The notes under the pieces: generated by a model
Database searches by the model: none
The model's input: only the letters and a program-made list of their open reading frames with translations
Told to the model about the DNA's origin: nothing
In this document: positions 25,991 through 35,088 of the stretch, piece by piece
Numbering within the stretch: the stretch's first letter is position 1
Layout: each line of letters opens with the position of its first letter
Translations under genes and position numbers: made by a program
Assembly: GCA_913058575.1 (NCBI GenBank)
Contig: CAJXRF010000021.1
Location: 1-64,000, forward strand
Direction of reading: 5' to 3'
DNA length: 64,000 nucleotides
Source: an uncultured Bermanella sp.
GTDB lineage: Bacteria; Pseudomonadota; Gammaproteobacteria; Pseudomonadales; Oceanobacteraceae

Positions 25991-26929
25991 ATGAATGAGT
26001 TAGACGCGAGCATTGCACGCTTGTACCGACTGTCCGCATTGGGCACTAAAGGCTATCGTCGAAGAGCCCTAACCGAGTTGGCTCAGGTGATTGATTTTGA
26101 TGGCGCCCTTTGGGGGACGGGCCACTTAGACTCACAAGAATTTCACAGCGTAGATGTGTTAGGAGTAGATGATAGCTACCCCAAAGCACTGGCGAAATAC
26201 AAAACCATTAATCCTTTCTTTGATCAATTAAAATCTAACCCAGCGGTTACAATAGACATGATGGATGTTGTGGAGGATGACTCCTTTTATAGCAGCCCAG
26301 TGTATAAGGCGTTTTTTTCTCAGTACTCAGTGGAAAGAGTGATGGGGGTGCTACTGCCCGATGAAAATACCGGCATTATGAGCTTAGTTAGCTTGTATCG
26401 TTTTGATCGACAGAAACCTTTCTCTAAAGAAGATAGGCTAACGCTTCAACGTATGGTTTACCATTTGGTGCAAGCGGCTTCACATGCTTACTTTTTACAT
26501 TTAGAGCATAAAAAAAACACGGTGAATAATTCAGCATTGGCCATTTGTGATCGTCACGGTTTATTTTTTGAGATTCAACCTGGTTTTATGGATTTATTGG
26601 TGCCGTATTACTCCAAAGACAGTTTGGGGCGGATGCCTTTTCTTTTGAAAGATGGTGAAAATTCTGAAGCAAAAGGAAAATTACAGGTGAAGACAGAGCC
26701 GCTGGGAGATTTATTGTGTGTTTCATTATGGGAAACCAGCCCCATGGATTTATTAAGTGCTCGCGAAAAAGAAGTGACTCAAGCCATCACCAAGGGGTTA
26801 TCTTTTAAAGAAGCGGCAAAAGAAATGGGAGTGGCCCCATCAACCGTGTCTAATCATCTGTATAAAATATATCGTAAACTAAAAATCACCAGCCGCACTG
26901 AGCTAGCCCAATGGGTGAATTCAAAATAA
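25991..26929 (+). CDS. LuxR family transcriptional regulator
   Basis: About 312 residues. The C-terminal 60 are a LuxR-type helix-turn-helix (LSAREKEVTQAITKGLSFKEAA and MGVAPSTVSNHLYKIYRKL). The first 230 form a GAF-like or otherwise unrecognised sensor region without membrane segments. ATG 25991 is preferred to TTG 25907. It is divergent from the decarboxylase-like/PanE-like operon, which it probably controls. No LuxI-type synthase is present in the window. Confidence 0.85.
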   Translation: MNELDASIARLYRLSALGTKGYRRRALTELAQVIDFDGALWGTGHLDSQEFHSVDVLGVDDSYPKALAKYKTINPFFDQLKSNPAVTIDMMDVVEDDSFYSSPVYKAFFSQYSVERVMGVLLPDENTGIMSLVSLYRFDRQKPFSKEDRLTLQRMVYHLVQAASHAYFLHLEHKKNTVNNSALAICDRHGLFFEIQPGFMDLLVPYYSKDSLGRMPFLLKDGENSEAKGKLQVKTEPLGDLLCVSLWETSPMDLLSAREKEVTQAITKGLSFKEAAKEMGVAPSTVSNHLYKIYRKLKITSRTELAQWVNSK

Positions 26930-26946
26930 AGGGGAAATAGTTGGGT

Positions 26947-27705
26947 TTATTGAGCCAAGTGACGCTCTAGAATGTCTTGATACAAGCCATTGTGTTTAAG
27001 GCGCGTTAAGCCTTCATTGAAAACGTTCAGCAGTGCTTGACCCTTAGGGTGTTGTTTACTGACGATTAAATGGTAGTGTGCCGGCATTAGCGGTTCACCA
27101 ATATTTTTAAAGCCATCAATACGCCCAAACGTGTTTTTAATGATTTGCCACCCGGTAATGAAATTAATGGCATATAAGTCAACGCGATTCTTTTCTAGGG
27201 CCCGAAAGCAAGCGGCATCGTTAGATGGACGCATGGTGATGGAAATAATTTCTTCATCTATAAGATCTTGAATTTCCCTTGATGAATACCCCACCGGCAG
27301 GCAAGTCTTTAAGCCCTTTAGATCTTGCTTTTTACTAAATGTTTTATTGAAATCACTTCGTACAAAAAAGTTAACTTTAATGGTGTACAGGGGATGGGAG
27401 AATAAAAAATCTTTTTCACGGTTACTGTCTTTTACATAGGGAAAGGTTCCAAAGTACAGTAATTTTCCCGTGTTAATATAGCCACGTTTCCAAGGTTCAA
27501 AATCAATATGAGCCTCGTAACCCATTTCCCTAAAGGCTTGAGTCGTGATCTCTGTGGTCATGCCTCCTTGTGGAAGTGTTTGCCCAGAAAAGGGCGCGTA
27601 GTCCCCCGTCACAAGATATAGGGTTTCCTCGCCTTCAGCCGTAAAAGTAGCAAGCGAAAATGTCAGTATCCAGAGCAGTGATTTCAGACTAGGAAGCACC
27701 TTCAT
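26947..27705 (-). CDS. Orphan periplasmic solute-binding protein (family 3)
   Basis: 252 residues with a signal peptide (cut near TAEGEE) and the SBP_bac_3 fold: LYLVTGDYAPFSGQTLPQGG, FEPWKRGYINT and the closing FNEGLTRLKHNGLYQDILE. No transporter genes are adjacent. It is convergent with the LuxR gene, 17 bases away. It shares its general pattern with the proteins at 12712 and 39322, although the sequences are well diverged. Confidence 0.82.
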   Translation of the reverse strand: MKVLPSLKSLLWILTFSLATFTAEGEETLYLVTGDYAPFSGQTLPQGGMTTEITTQAFREMGYEAHIDFEPWKRGYINTGKLLYFGTFPYVKDSNREKDFLFSHPLYTIKVNFFVRSDFNKTFSKKQDLKGLKTCLPVGYSSREIQDLIDEEIISITMRPSNDAACFRALEKNRVDLYAINFITGWQIIKNTFGRIDGFKNIGEPLMPAHYHLIVSKQHPKGQALLNVFNEGLTRLKHNGLYQDILERHLAQ

Positions 27706-27854
27706 TAGCTCATTGAATGCCCGTAACTATCTAATTTAATAAGATTAGCTCATTTTGAACAGGCACTGACCTTGAAATTGAGTTTGGATATTCGAAAGGG
27801 GGCTATAAACAACACAGCTTATGCGTGTATTACCTGATTGGTGGCCGTATCTGT

Positions 27855-28433
27855 TTACCAGCTTTTCATGGTTTGGCGGAAAAACTTCACGTTCTGATTG
27901 AGTAGCTCTATGCCCTGAGATTTACGGGCCATTAACAAGGCATTGATGGTCATAAGTGTGAAATCAAGACAAGCTTTTACTGGCATGTTGAGATCCCCTT
28001 GTTCTTGAGCTGCTTTTAAATTGTTACGCAATAAACCCTTTAGTTCATTCACACGTTTTAATAAGACTTGTTTAAATTCAGAATCCACATTATCGCCTGC
28101 CAGTAGCGTACTTTGAATGAGGCAGCCGTGCTGAGCATGAGGCCCTGACACTTTTTGGGCAAAGTTCTCTAAGTATTGATCAATGGCGGCCTTGCCTGGT
28201 GTATTACTTCTAAGAGGGGTCAATAAAGGCTGGTAAACCACCTGGTTGTAGTGCTCAAGCACCTTTAGATAAAGCTGATGTTTATCACCAAATTGGCTGT
28301 ATAAGCTAAAGCGATTAATCTCTAGCTCATCAATCAAATTATTAATGCTGGTGCCTTCGTAACCATTGCGCCAGAACACCATCATGGCCTGATGGAGTTT
28401 TTCAGTGGGGTTAAAGGAAAGCGGGCGCGCCAT
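27855..28433 (-). CDS. TetR/AcrR family transcriptional regulator
   Basis: 192 residues with the TetR DNA-binding helices at the N-terminus (FWRNGYEGTSINNLIDELEINRFSLYSQFGDK) and a C-terminal ligand domain with HAQHGCLIQSTLL, typical of the YezE/NemR-like group. Two GST genes and a DUF1304 gene are transcribed away from it. An inverted repeat overlapping their promoter is the likely operator. Confidence 0.9.
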   Translation of the reverse strand: MARPLSFNPTEKLHQAMMVFWRNGYEGTSINNLIDELEINRFSLYSQFGDKHQLYLKVLEHYNQVVYQPLLTPLRSNTPGKAAIDQYLENFAQKVSGPHAQHGCLIQSTLLAGDNVDSEFKQVLLKRVNELKGLLRNNLKAAQEQGDLNMPVKACLDFTLMTINALLMARKSQGIELLNQNVKFFRQTMKSW

Positions 28434-28474
28434 ATTCTGTACTCTGATTTTGATCAGGCAAGATTAACAGGTAT

Positions 28475-28513
28475 TTGACCGAATGTTTAGTTATCGGTAG
28501 AGTATTACTAAAC
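28475..28513 (+). promoter_or_regulatory. Promoter and TetR operator candidate for GST operon
   Basis: TTGACC (28475-28480) and TAGAGT (28498-28503) are separated by 17 bases, a good sigma-70 promoter. The inverted repeat GTTTAGT (28485-28491) and ACTAAAC (28507-28513) straddles the -10 element, as expected for TetR repression. It lies between the divergent TetR and GST genes. Confidence 0.55.
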
Positions 28514-28581
28514 GAAAGGTTTGAAACTCGTTAAAAGATAATTAAGCGCTATAAAATAACCATAAAAATCAGAGTGAGTTC

Positions 28582-29193
28582 ATGAAGATATTTGAAGAGA
28601 AAATCGCCCCTAACGCCCGTCGTGTGCGCATGTTCTTAGCTGAAAAGTCCATTTCTGACATTGAGTATGTACAGTTGGATTTGCAAAAGGGTGATAATGT
28701 CTCCAAAGAGTTTAAGCAAATGAATCCGTTGGCAAAAATTCCGGTAATGGAGCTAGAAGATGGCAGTTATCTATCCGAATCGGTGGCCATATGTCGTTAT
28801 TTTGAGGCCGTTAAGCCAAGCCCTTCGCTAATGGGTGAGAGCCCTTTACAGCAAGCAAATATTGAAATGTGGCAGCGCCGTTGTGAATTGTACTTCATGA
28901 ATTTAATTGGTATGGGTTTTCAACATTGCAGTGGTTTTTTTGCCGACCGCATGACGCCTGTCCCTGTTTGGGGGCAAGAATGTGTGAAAGATGCCAGCAA
29001 GTTTATGCCCTTATTGAATGATCATTTAGCCAATAGTGAATACATCGCTGGTGATACGTTTAGCATTGCAGACATTACCGCATTTGTGTCCATTGATTTT
29101 GCGCGCGTCATTAAACTTCGTATAGGTGATGAATACACGCATCTTTTGCGCTGGTATAAGCAAGTTAATAGCCGCCCAAGTGCGAGGGCTTAA
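28582..29193 (+). CDS. Glutathione S-transferase family protein
   Basis: 203 residues: a thioredoxin-like N-terminal domain (KIFEEKIAPNARRVRMFLAEK, NPLAKIPVMELEDGSYLSES) and a helical C-terminal domain with YIAGDTFSIADITAFVSIDF. NPLAKIPVME carries the cis-Pro and SES the glutathione-contact Ser. The substrate is unknown. It is first in an operon with a second GST two bases downstream, opposite a TetR regulator. Confidence 0.92.
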   Translation: MKIFEEKIAPNARRVRMFLAEKSISDIEYVQLDLQKGDNVSKEFKQMNPLAKIPVMELEDGSYLSESVAICRYFEAVKPSPSLMGESPLQQANIEMWQRRCELYFMNLIGMGFQHCSGFFADRMTPVPVWGQECVKDASKFMPLLNDHLANSEYIAGDTFSIADITAFVSIDFARVIKLRIGDEYTHLLRWYKQVNSRPSARA

Positions 29194-29195
29194 TT

Positions 29196-29849
29196 ATGTT
29201 TGATCTTTATACATCACCCACGCCCAATGGCTGGAAAGCTTCCTGCACCCTAGAAGAGCTAGGGCTAGCTTATGTTGTAAAACCCGTTAATTTAATGAAG
29301 CAGGAACAGAAAACGCCAGACTTTTTAGCCATGAACCCCAATGGCCGTATTCCGGTTATTAAAAATACCCAAAGTGAAGAGGTGGTGTTTGAATCTGGTG
29401 CCATCATGATTTATTTGGCTGAATTAACCGGTCAGTTACTGCCCACCAGTGGGCCTAAGCGATACGAGGTATTGCAATGGTTAATGTTTCAGATGGGCGG
29501 TGTGGGGCCCATGATGGGGCAGGCTAATGTGTTTTTTCGCTATTTTCCTGAAAAAATTCCAGCGGCCATTGATCGTTACCAAAATGAATCACAGCGTTTA
29601 TTGTCAGTTTTAGATCAGCACTTAAGTGATAAAGAATTTTTATGCGAGGAATTTTCCATCGCAGATATTGCCAACTGGTGTTGGGCTCGTACTCATGAGT
29701 GGAGTGGGGTGGATATCAGTGAAATGGCGCACCTTAAGCGTTGGATTAATACCATGCATGCCCGTGAAGGCTGTTATAAAGGCATTAAAGTGCCGGGTAA
29801 AGTTGACCCAGCCGATATTGTCAAAAGCGGTAAAACACTCATTGTTTAA
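29196..29849 (+). CDS. Glutathione S-transferase, Nu/Ure2p-like
   Basis: 217 residues. FDLYTSPTPNGWKASCTLEELGL and NPNGRIPVI mark the thioredoxin domain, FESGAIMIYLAE the glutathione-contact segment and FSIADIANWCWARTHEW the helical domain, a pattern seen in YfcG/Ure2p-like disulfide reductases. It starts two bases after the preceding GST stop, so translation is probably coupled. A weak hairpin separates it from DUF1304. Confidence 0.9.
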   Translation: MFDLYTSPTPNGWKASCTLEELGLAYVVKPVNLMKQEQKTPDFLAMNPNGRIPVIKNTQSEEVVFESGAIMIYLAELTGQLLPTSGPKRYEVLQWLMFQMGGVGPMMGQANVFFRYFPEKIPAAIDRYQNESQRLLSVLDQHLSDKEFLCEEFSIADIANWCWARTHEWSGVDISEMAHLKRWINTMHAREGCYKGIKVPGKVDPADIVKSGKTLIV

Positions 29850-29884
29850 CATCTGTGTGTTTAATGACTAATTTTTAGATAAAT

Positions 29885-29905
29885 AAAACACTCATGTGTG
29901 TTTTT
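29885..29905 (+). terminator. Weak hairpin with T run
   Basis: AAAACAC pairs with GTGTTTT around a short loop and ends in T. The stem is AT-rich and short, so it may only partly stop transcription into DUF1304. Confidence 0.35.
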
Positions 29906-29921
29906 AAATTGAGGTGAGAAA

Positions 29922-30278
29922 ATGATCGCAACTTTTTTAGTGGCACTGGTGGCCATTGAGCATGTTTATATTTTAATTTTAGAAATGTTTTTATGGACCA
30001 CGCCAAAAGGCATGAAAACATTTGGAACCACCAAAGAAGAAGCTGAAAACAGTAAAGTTTTAGCCGCTAACCAAGGCTTATATAATGGCTTTTTAGCCGC
30101 AGGCTTAGCATGGGGGCTATTGCACCCTGATGCTGAATTTGCATGGCAAATACAAGTGTTTTTTGTGGCCTGTGTGATGGTAGCCGCCATTTATGGTGGT
30201 TTAACGGCCAATAAGCGCATTATGTTGGTTCAGGGGTTACCTGCGTTACTGGCCATGGTGGCATTAATGGTTTTGTAA
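29922..30278 (+). CDS. DUF1304 membrane protein
   Basis: 118 residues, four predicted membrane segments, matching DUF1304 (PF06993): VALVAIEHVYILILEMFLW at the start, the loop FGTTKEEAENSKVLAANQG and LYNGFLAAGLAWG. The function is unknown. GAGGTGAG precedes the ATG. It lies 72 bases after the GST pair and is likely in the same TetR-controlled operon. Confidence 0.88.
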   Translation: MIATFLVALVAIEHVYILILEMFLWTTPKGMKTFGTTKEEAENSKVLAANQGLYNGFLAAGLAWGLLHPDAEFAWQIQVFFVACVMVAAIYGGLTANKRIMLVQGLPALLAMVALMVL

Positions 30279-30301
30279 CGCTTCAATGTGTTACAGAAAA
30301 G

Positions 30302-30332
30302 AAAGTCTGCCTATGGGGTGGGCTTTGTTTTT
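30302..30332 (+). terminator. Terminator after DUF1304
   Basis: A ten-pair stem with G-U wobbles (AAAGTCTGCC with GGTGGGCTTT) and a five-base loop, followed by GTTTTT. Confidence 0.6.
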
Positions 30333-30388
30333 CATCTTGCCCATCTTAGTTTACTATCTCTTGCATGGATTGGTGAGAGTTAGATGTA

Positions 30389-31543
30389 ATGTTAATTAAA
30401 TATGGTTGGGTATTCTTGTGTGGCACCCTAGTGGGCTTCACGGTTAATTCGTTTTTTTTTACACCAACTTCTTCTTTAGACTCTACCTCTGAAATATCGG
30501 CTAATATTGAACCAATAAAAACCGCTATAAATCAAACCAATAATGATCTTACACAGGTTCAACAATACATTGATCAGCAATCTATTGATTTGACCATCAA
30601 TTCACTGACTTCTCGTCAGTTTAGCGCTTCTCAATCAACCCTTTTAATACACTACTTAAAGAATCATTTATTTGAGCTGGCTAAGAATAAAAGCTGGTCA
30701 ATTCTGGGAGAGTGGTTACAGGCCATGGAACTTGCCGGTTTAGCCGACAGCGACAGCTATAAGCTTCAGGCACTAAGATTGTTGGCTAGCGGACATTATT
30801 ATAAAGGCCTAGAAGTCTTTTTTGTGGCTAAAGATATGGCTAGCAGCCAGCAAGAACAAAATAAAATTGTAAAAGAAATAAAAAGCGCCTTAAACCAAAT
30901 GATTAATAGTTTCCATCAGCAAACATTAGCCCTGTCAAATGAAGAAACCCAACAGTTGTTTTTGTATGCACAGCAACAGCTGAACGAGTACATTCCCATT
31001 AGTCTGGCGTTGGCGAACGTTTATCAGCAACAAGGTGCGCTCCAAGAAGCATTAGATGCATTGGCATTTTTGCCTTACGACGAACAGTTCACCCCTAGGG
31101 TAGATGAATTACAAACGCGATTGAGAAACACTTTGGCTGAGGCGCAATTAAACAAAGAGGGCATTCCATTGATTCGCTCTGGAAGCCAGTTTTTAGTGGA
31201 AGTACAAATTGCCCAAGTGAATTTAGTGCTATTAATTGATACCGGTGCCAGTTACACCTCTTTAAGTCAGAATGCCATTGCGCGCCTTAGTCAAGAAAGT
31301 GATGCCCTAAGTGATGAATTAAAGAAAGTGAAAGTGAATACTGCTAATGGTACCACTGTCGCTCGGGTGTTTTCGGTGTCTACTTTTTCATTGGCAGATA
31401 GACAAGCGGAAGATCTTTCGGTGCTAGAAGTGAATATGGGGGAGCATACTCGCTCCGATGGTTTATTGGGGATGAATTTTCTTGGCCTGTATCATTTTAA
31501 AATTGATCAAGATAATGCCTTGTTATTTTTAGAAACTAAGTAA
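30389..31543 (+). CDS. Membrane-anchored retropepsin-like aspartic protease
   Basis: 384 residues. One N-terminal membrane anchor (about 5-25) is followed by a long helical, TPR-like region (about 50-250) and a C-terminal retroviral-type aspartic protease domain with LLIDTGASYTSLS (catalytic Asp in DTGA) and the flap-side motif GLLGMNFLGLYHF. One catalytic motif per chain means it works as a dimer. The domain probably faces the periplasm. Bacterial members are poorly characterised. It appears monocistronic. Confidence 0.82.
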   Translation: MLIKYGWVFLCGTLVGFTVNSFFFTPTSSLDSTSEISANIEPIKTAINQTNNDLTQVQQYIDQQSIDLTINSLTSRQFSASQSTLLIHYLKNHLFELAKNKSWSILGEWLQAMELAGLADSDSYKLQALRLLASGHYYKGLEVFFVAKDMASSQQEQNKIVKEIKSALNQMINSFHQQTLALSNEETQQLFLYAQQQLNEYIPISLALANVYQQQGALQEALDALAFLPYDEQFTPRVDELQTRLRNTLAEAQLNKEGIPLIRSGSQFLVEVQIAQVNLVLLIDTGASYTSLSQNAIARLSQESDALSDELKKVKVNTANGTTVARVFSVSTFSLADRQAEDLSVLEVNMGEHTRSDGLLGMNFLGLYHFKIDQDNALLFLETK

Positions 31544-31576
31544 GGCATTAAAGCCCCGTCCAGAACCTTTAATGCC
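31544..31576 (+). terminator. Hairpin after the aspartic protease gene
   Basis: GGCATTAAAG pairs perfectly with CTTTAATGCC across a 13-nt loop immediately after the stop codon. The lack of a T run makes intrinsic termination uncertain. Confidence 0.4.
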
Positions 31577-31634
31577 CATCTGCGTTTAAGCTAAAGAGCT
31601 TAACTTCACAGCAAGTGAAGTGGCGTAATGTTCG

Positions 31635-32513
31635 TTAAACAAATGCCGCCTTATTGGATTGAGCAAACTCTTTAAGCGTTGTAAGAGGGCGCCCCAATAG
31701 TTTTTCGCCATCAGGGGAAATCATGGCCGCTTGATTACTGGCAAATAATGCAAATAATTCTAACATGCCTTTGGCTTGCCATTGTGGCCATCCAGAATCA
31801 AGCAAAGAATTTAACACAGTGGTTTCATCGGGTGACACGTAGTCCACTTGTTTGCCGGTTACCTCTGAGAAAATCTGAGCCATGTCAGGGCCAGATAGTA
31901 ATTCAGGGCCGGTAATGGCATAAGCTTGACCTTCGTGGCCTTCGCCACAGATAACATTGGCGGCTATCTCACCGATGTTACCAATATTTAATGGGGCAAA
32001 TTTTCCTTCCCCTACGCCTAAATACAATGCCCCTTGTTTAATGCCATCAGCCCAGCCATGAAAATTCTCTTGAAAAAATATGGTGCGCAGGTGTGTCCAG
32101 GCTAAGCCTGACTTTTCCAATAATTTCTCCCCAGCACGGAACTGTTTTCCAAATAGAATGCTTTCATATTCAGAACCAAATACAGAATAAAACACCACAT
32201 GTTTCACGGTGCCAGAAACTACTGCGGCGTTAATCGCGTTCTGGGCCTGCTCTTCGCGGTTTTCATTATTGCCAATAATAAGAAAGAGTTTATCTACCCC
32301 AGAAAAGGCCGGGGCTAAAGTAGTTGGTTTATCTAAGTCTAAAATGCAGGTTTCAATGCCAGGATATTTGGCTTGTAACGAGCTGGCTTTTTCTTCGCTT
32401 CGCACCCCAGCGCGTATGGTGTATTTGCCTTGATGCTTCTGAGTCAGTGCATCTAGTGTGGCGAGGCCATTGTTACCAGCAGCACCAATGATGAGTAAAG
32501 TAGGTTTGGTCAT
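31635..32513 (-). CDS. NmrA-like NAD(P)-binding protein
   Basis: 292 residues of the atypical short-chain dehydrogenase group (NmrA/azoreductase-like). TLLIIGAAGNNGLATLDAL is the dinucleotide-binding glycine motif, and FLIIGNNENREEQAQNAINAA and HVVFYSVFGSE follow. The catalytic Tyr-x3-Lys of classical members is not evident, as usual for NmrA-type proteins, which may be quinone reductases or redox sensors. AAGGA precedes the ATG. Confidence 0.85.
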   Translation of the reverse strand: MTKPTLLIIGAAGNNGLATLDALTQKHQGKYTIRAGVRSEEKASSLQAKYPGIETCILDLDKPTTLAPAFSGVDKLFLIIGNNENREEQAQNAINAAVVSGTVKHVVFYSVFGSEYESILFGKQFRAGEKLLEKSGLAWTHLRTIFFQENFHGWADGIKQGALYLGVGEGKFAPLNIGNIGEIAANVICGEGHEGQAYAITGPELLSGPDMAQIFSEVTGKQVDYVSPDETTVLNSLLDSGWPQWQAKGMLELFALFASNQAAMISPDGEKLLGRPLTTLKEFAQSNKAAFV

Positions 32514-32894
32514 CTTGTTTTCCTTAATGGTGTTAAAATCGTATGAACAAGTGAGATTGTTAAATACACTAAAACGAGATTTGCCTCACTTGAATGAGGG
32601 CATATTAGAAATAGCCACAAGGAATAAAAAGCGTAAAAAGCCGATGGTATTGATCAACTATTCTGATCGGTATAAGGGAATAAACGAGTATGCTAATGGT
32701 GAGAAATTGTCATTAAATTGGGTAGGAGCTTTGGCGAATGACGTTAATAGCAAAGTAGAATGAGGGTTAATGACTGCTGTGGGTAAAATAATGGGCCAAC
32801 ACTAAAAGTGTTAGCCCAATATAGGTTTGTTGTTATTTTATGGCATGCTTGTATGTCACATGCTTAATCAATATTTTAACGAATAGTTAGAGTG
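32514..32894. other. 381-bp intergenic region
   Basis: It contains an open stretch on the plus strand (about 32524-32763) without a ribosome-binding site or recognisable domain, so I do not call it a gene, though it could be a decayed coding sequence. A hairpin at 32792-32818 ends the minus-strand msrAB transcript. Confidence 0.5.
32792..32818 (-). terminator. Terminator of the msrAB gene
   Basis: Imperfect 12-bp stem (TGGGCCAACACT side) with a short A/T loop. Read on the minus strand it is followed by ATTATTTTA. Confidence 0.6.
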
Positions 32895-34088
32895 CTATTT
32901 AAACAGTTTTACAAATTCACCATATCCTTCTTTCTCCAAATCGGCTTTGGCAACAAAACGCATGGCGGCTGAATTAATGCAATAACGTAATCCGGTAGGC
33001 TTTGGGCCATCACTAAAGACATGGCCTAAGTGAGAGTCTCCATAACGGCTGCGGATTTCGGTTCTTGGGTAAATTAACTTAAAATCAGTTTCTTCTTTTA
33101 CATTTTCACTCACCAATGGTTGAGTGAAACTTGGCCAGCCGGTTTTTGAATCGTACTTATCAAGTGATGAAAATAATGGCTCTTGACTCACCACATCCAC
33201 GTAAATGCCTTCTTGTTTATTGTCCCAATATTTATTTGTAAAAGGGCTTTCAGTGCCTTCTTCCTGGGTTACATCATACTGAAGGGCAGTGAGCATTTTT
33301 TTAATTTGCGCGTCACTTGGTTTACTGTATTGCTTAGTTTTTGCGGCTTGTACTTTCATTGACATTTCCGTGTCGTTTTTCATGCTGACCTTAGTTGCGA
33401 AGGGCTTGTGCAGATCATCTCCCCAGGTTTTTTCTAAGTATTTATCTCGGCCAGAGTTGTAACGGTAAAACTTGTAGCGAATAGGGTTTTTCTTGTAATA
33501 GTCTTGGTGATAATCTTCAGCGTCATAAAATGCGGTGAACTTTGTGAGATCGGTTTTCAAAGCGCTGTCAAATCGCCCAGTAGCAGCCAGCGCTTTGCTT
33601 GAACGTTGTGCGGCCATTTTTTGTTTAAGGTTATGAAAGAAAATGGCAGGCTTATATTGATAGCCACGGTCTACAAACTGGCCACCGTCATCGGTTGGAT
33701 TAATTTGGCGCCAAAAGGAATATAAAAGTGCGTCATAGCTGATGATACTTTCATCATAAAATACTTGTACTGCTTCAATGTGACGAGTGCTGCCAGATGA
33801 CACCTGACGATAGGTGGGGTTTTTAATGCTGCCGCCACTATAGCCCGACACCACTTCAGAGACCCCTTCCAATTTTTCAAAGCCCGCTTCAACACACCAA
33901 AAGCACCCTCCTGCAAATGTGGCTACCTGTAAATTATTGCCTTGGCTTGTGGTGCCATTGAGCGCAGATGAGTCCGCTTGTGACAGGCAGGCGCTAAGCG
34001 ATAAGGCAGCAGCCACAATGGCAGGCTTAAGTAGAACTTTAATGCTAAATAGCTTATTGGGAATGATTTGTTTAAGCGAATGTTTCAT
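32895..34088 (-). CDS. msrAB: Exported peptide methionine sulfoxide reductase MsrA-MsrB fusion
   Basis: 397 residues. An export signal with a possible lipobox (SLSAC) precedes an MsrA domain (about 50-230; catalytic Cys in [12 protein letters not shown]) and an MsrB domain (about 255-390; GWPSF, HLGHVF and catalytic Cys in [12 protein letters not shown]). The MsrB part lacks the two CxxC zinc pairs (SQEPLF in place of the first), as in other fused enzymes. It repairs S- and R-methionine sulfoxide in envelope proteins; the electron donor is not encoded nearby. ATG 34088 has AGGAAG six bases upstream, so the TTG at 34106 is rejected. Confidence 0.93.
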   Translation of the reverse strand: MKHSLKQIIPNKLFSIKVLLKPAIVAAALSLSACLSQADSSALNGTTSQGNNLQVATFAGGCFWCVEAGFEKLEGVSEVVSGYSGGSIKNPTYRQVSSGSTRHIEAVQVFYDESIISYDALLYSFWRQINPTDDGGQFVDRGYQYKPAIFFHNLKQKMAAQRSSKALAATGRFDSALKTDLTKFTAFYDAEDYHQDYYKKNPIRYKFYRYNSGRDKYLEKTWGDDLHKPFATKVSMKNDTEMSMKVQAAKTKQYSKPSDAQIKKMLTALQYDVTQEEGTESPFTNKYWDNKQEGIYVDVVSQEPLFSSLDKYDSKTGWPSFTQPLVSENVKEETDFKLIYPRTEIRSRYGDSHLGHVFSDGPKPTGLRYCINSAAMRFVAKADLEKEGYGEFVKLFK

Positions 34089-34183
34089 GGTTACTTCCTT
34101 TTTCAATCTGGTGTTTTTTAATATATGCCTACAGTGTGACCCTCTAAAACCAGATTTGTAAGAGCTTACGATGCGGTTTTATT

Positions 34184-34306
34184 AAATTATGATTTCTTGT
34201 GATACTTTTGTTACAAATGACAAACACTTTACTTGTATAGCCTTGTTTTACGAGGGGTGTGAAGCAATTTATAAAATTATGATATGTCGTGATAGTTTTG
34301 TTATAA
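34184..34306. repeat. 33-bp direct repeat pair upstream of spondin genes
   Basis: 34184-34216 and 34274-34306 match at 28 of 33 positions, both starting AAATTATGAT and containing GTGATA and TTTTGTTA. They sit 90 bases apart in the divergent region between msrAB and the first spondin gene, so they are candidate regulator sites or a short duplication. Confidence 0.6.
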
Positions 34307-34381
34307 CTTTGTGAAATGGCTGTTAAATATAGAACTTAGTCTTGTAAGGGTTCCAACAACGAATCTAATAAAGGACTGAAC

Positions 34382-35077
34382 ATGAAAACCCACTCTTTGC
34401 TGTCTATTCTGCCGTTAAGCCTTGCCAGTGCCATGGCATTTTCCCAATCGATTGATGTGCAAGTCACTAACCTAACACACGGTATTCACTTTACGCCGAT
34501 TTTGGTGAGTGCACACGATAGCAGTACTCACTTGTTTGAAGCAGGGCAAGCCGCCAGTACTGAACTACAAGCCATGGCAGAGGGCGGCAATACAGCCCCT
34601 TTAATGGAAGCCAGTGCAGCTAGCGCAGTGAATACTGATAATCTAGCCTCTGGCTTTTTGGCTCCATCAGCCAGTACTCCTGTGACCAGTATCGAAACCG
34701 CAGAAAACACCCACCTTTCCGTTGTGGCCATGATGTTGCCTACTAACGATGGTTTTATTGGCCTAGATGGCTGGGAAGTGCCTCAAGAAGCCGGTACCTA
34801 TACTGTGTATCTGAATGGCTATGATGCAGGCACAGAAGTAAATGATGAGATCATTGATACCCTTAATGGTGGTGCGACTGATGGTATTCCGGGAGCTCCA
34901 GGAATGGATGCTGGCACAGGCGCTACGGGTGTGACCGACATGGAAAGCAATACTTCAGTTCATATTCACCGTGGTAACACAGGTGATACTAGCTTAACGG
35001 GTGGCATTAGTGATGTAGATAGCCGCATTCACCGTTGGTTAAACCCAGTAGCCAAAGTGGTTGTGACGGTTAAATAG
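34382..35077 (+). CDS. Spondin-domain secreted protein
   Basis: 231 residues with a signal peptide (cut near AFSQ) and a spondin_N domain (PF06468): IDVQVTNLTHGIHFTPILVSAH at the start, FEAGQAASTELQAMAEGGN in the middle and FIGLDGWEVP before the C-terminal half. Spondin domains are adhesion or extracellular-matrix modules in animals; bacterial copies have no known role. It lies 11 bases upstream of a paralogue and should share its transcript. A two-component system follows in the same direction. Confidence 0.85.
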   Translation: MKTHSLLSILPLSLASAMAFSQSIDVQVTNLTHGIHFTPILVSAHDSSTHLFEAGQAASTELQAMAEGGNTAPLMEASAASAVNTDNLASGFLAPSASTPVTSIETAENTHLSVVAMMLPTNDGFIGLDGWEVPQEAGTYTVYLNGYDAGTEVNDEIIDTLNGGATDGIPGAPGMDAGTGATGVTDMESNTSVHIHRGNTGDTSLTGGISDVDSRIHRWLNPVAKVVVTVK

Positions 35078-35088
35078 GAGTTTTAAAT

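Noticed and set aside
32524-32763. Plus-strand open frame upstream of the NmrA gene
   Set aside because: No ribosome-binding site and no domain recognised; left as intergenic, possibly decayed.
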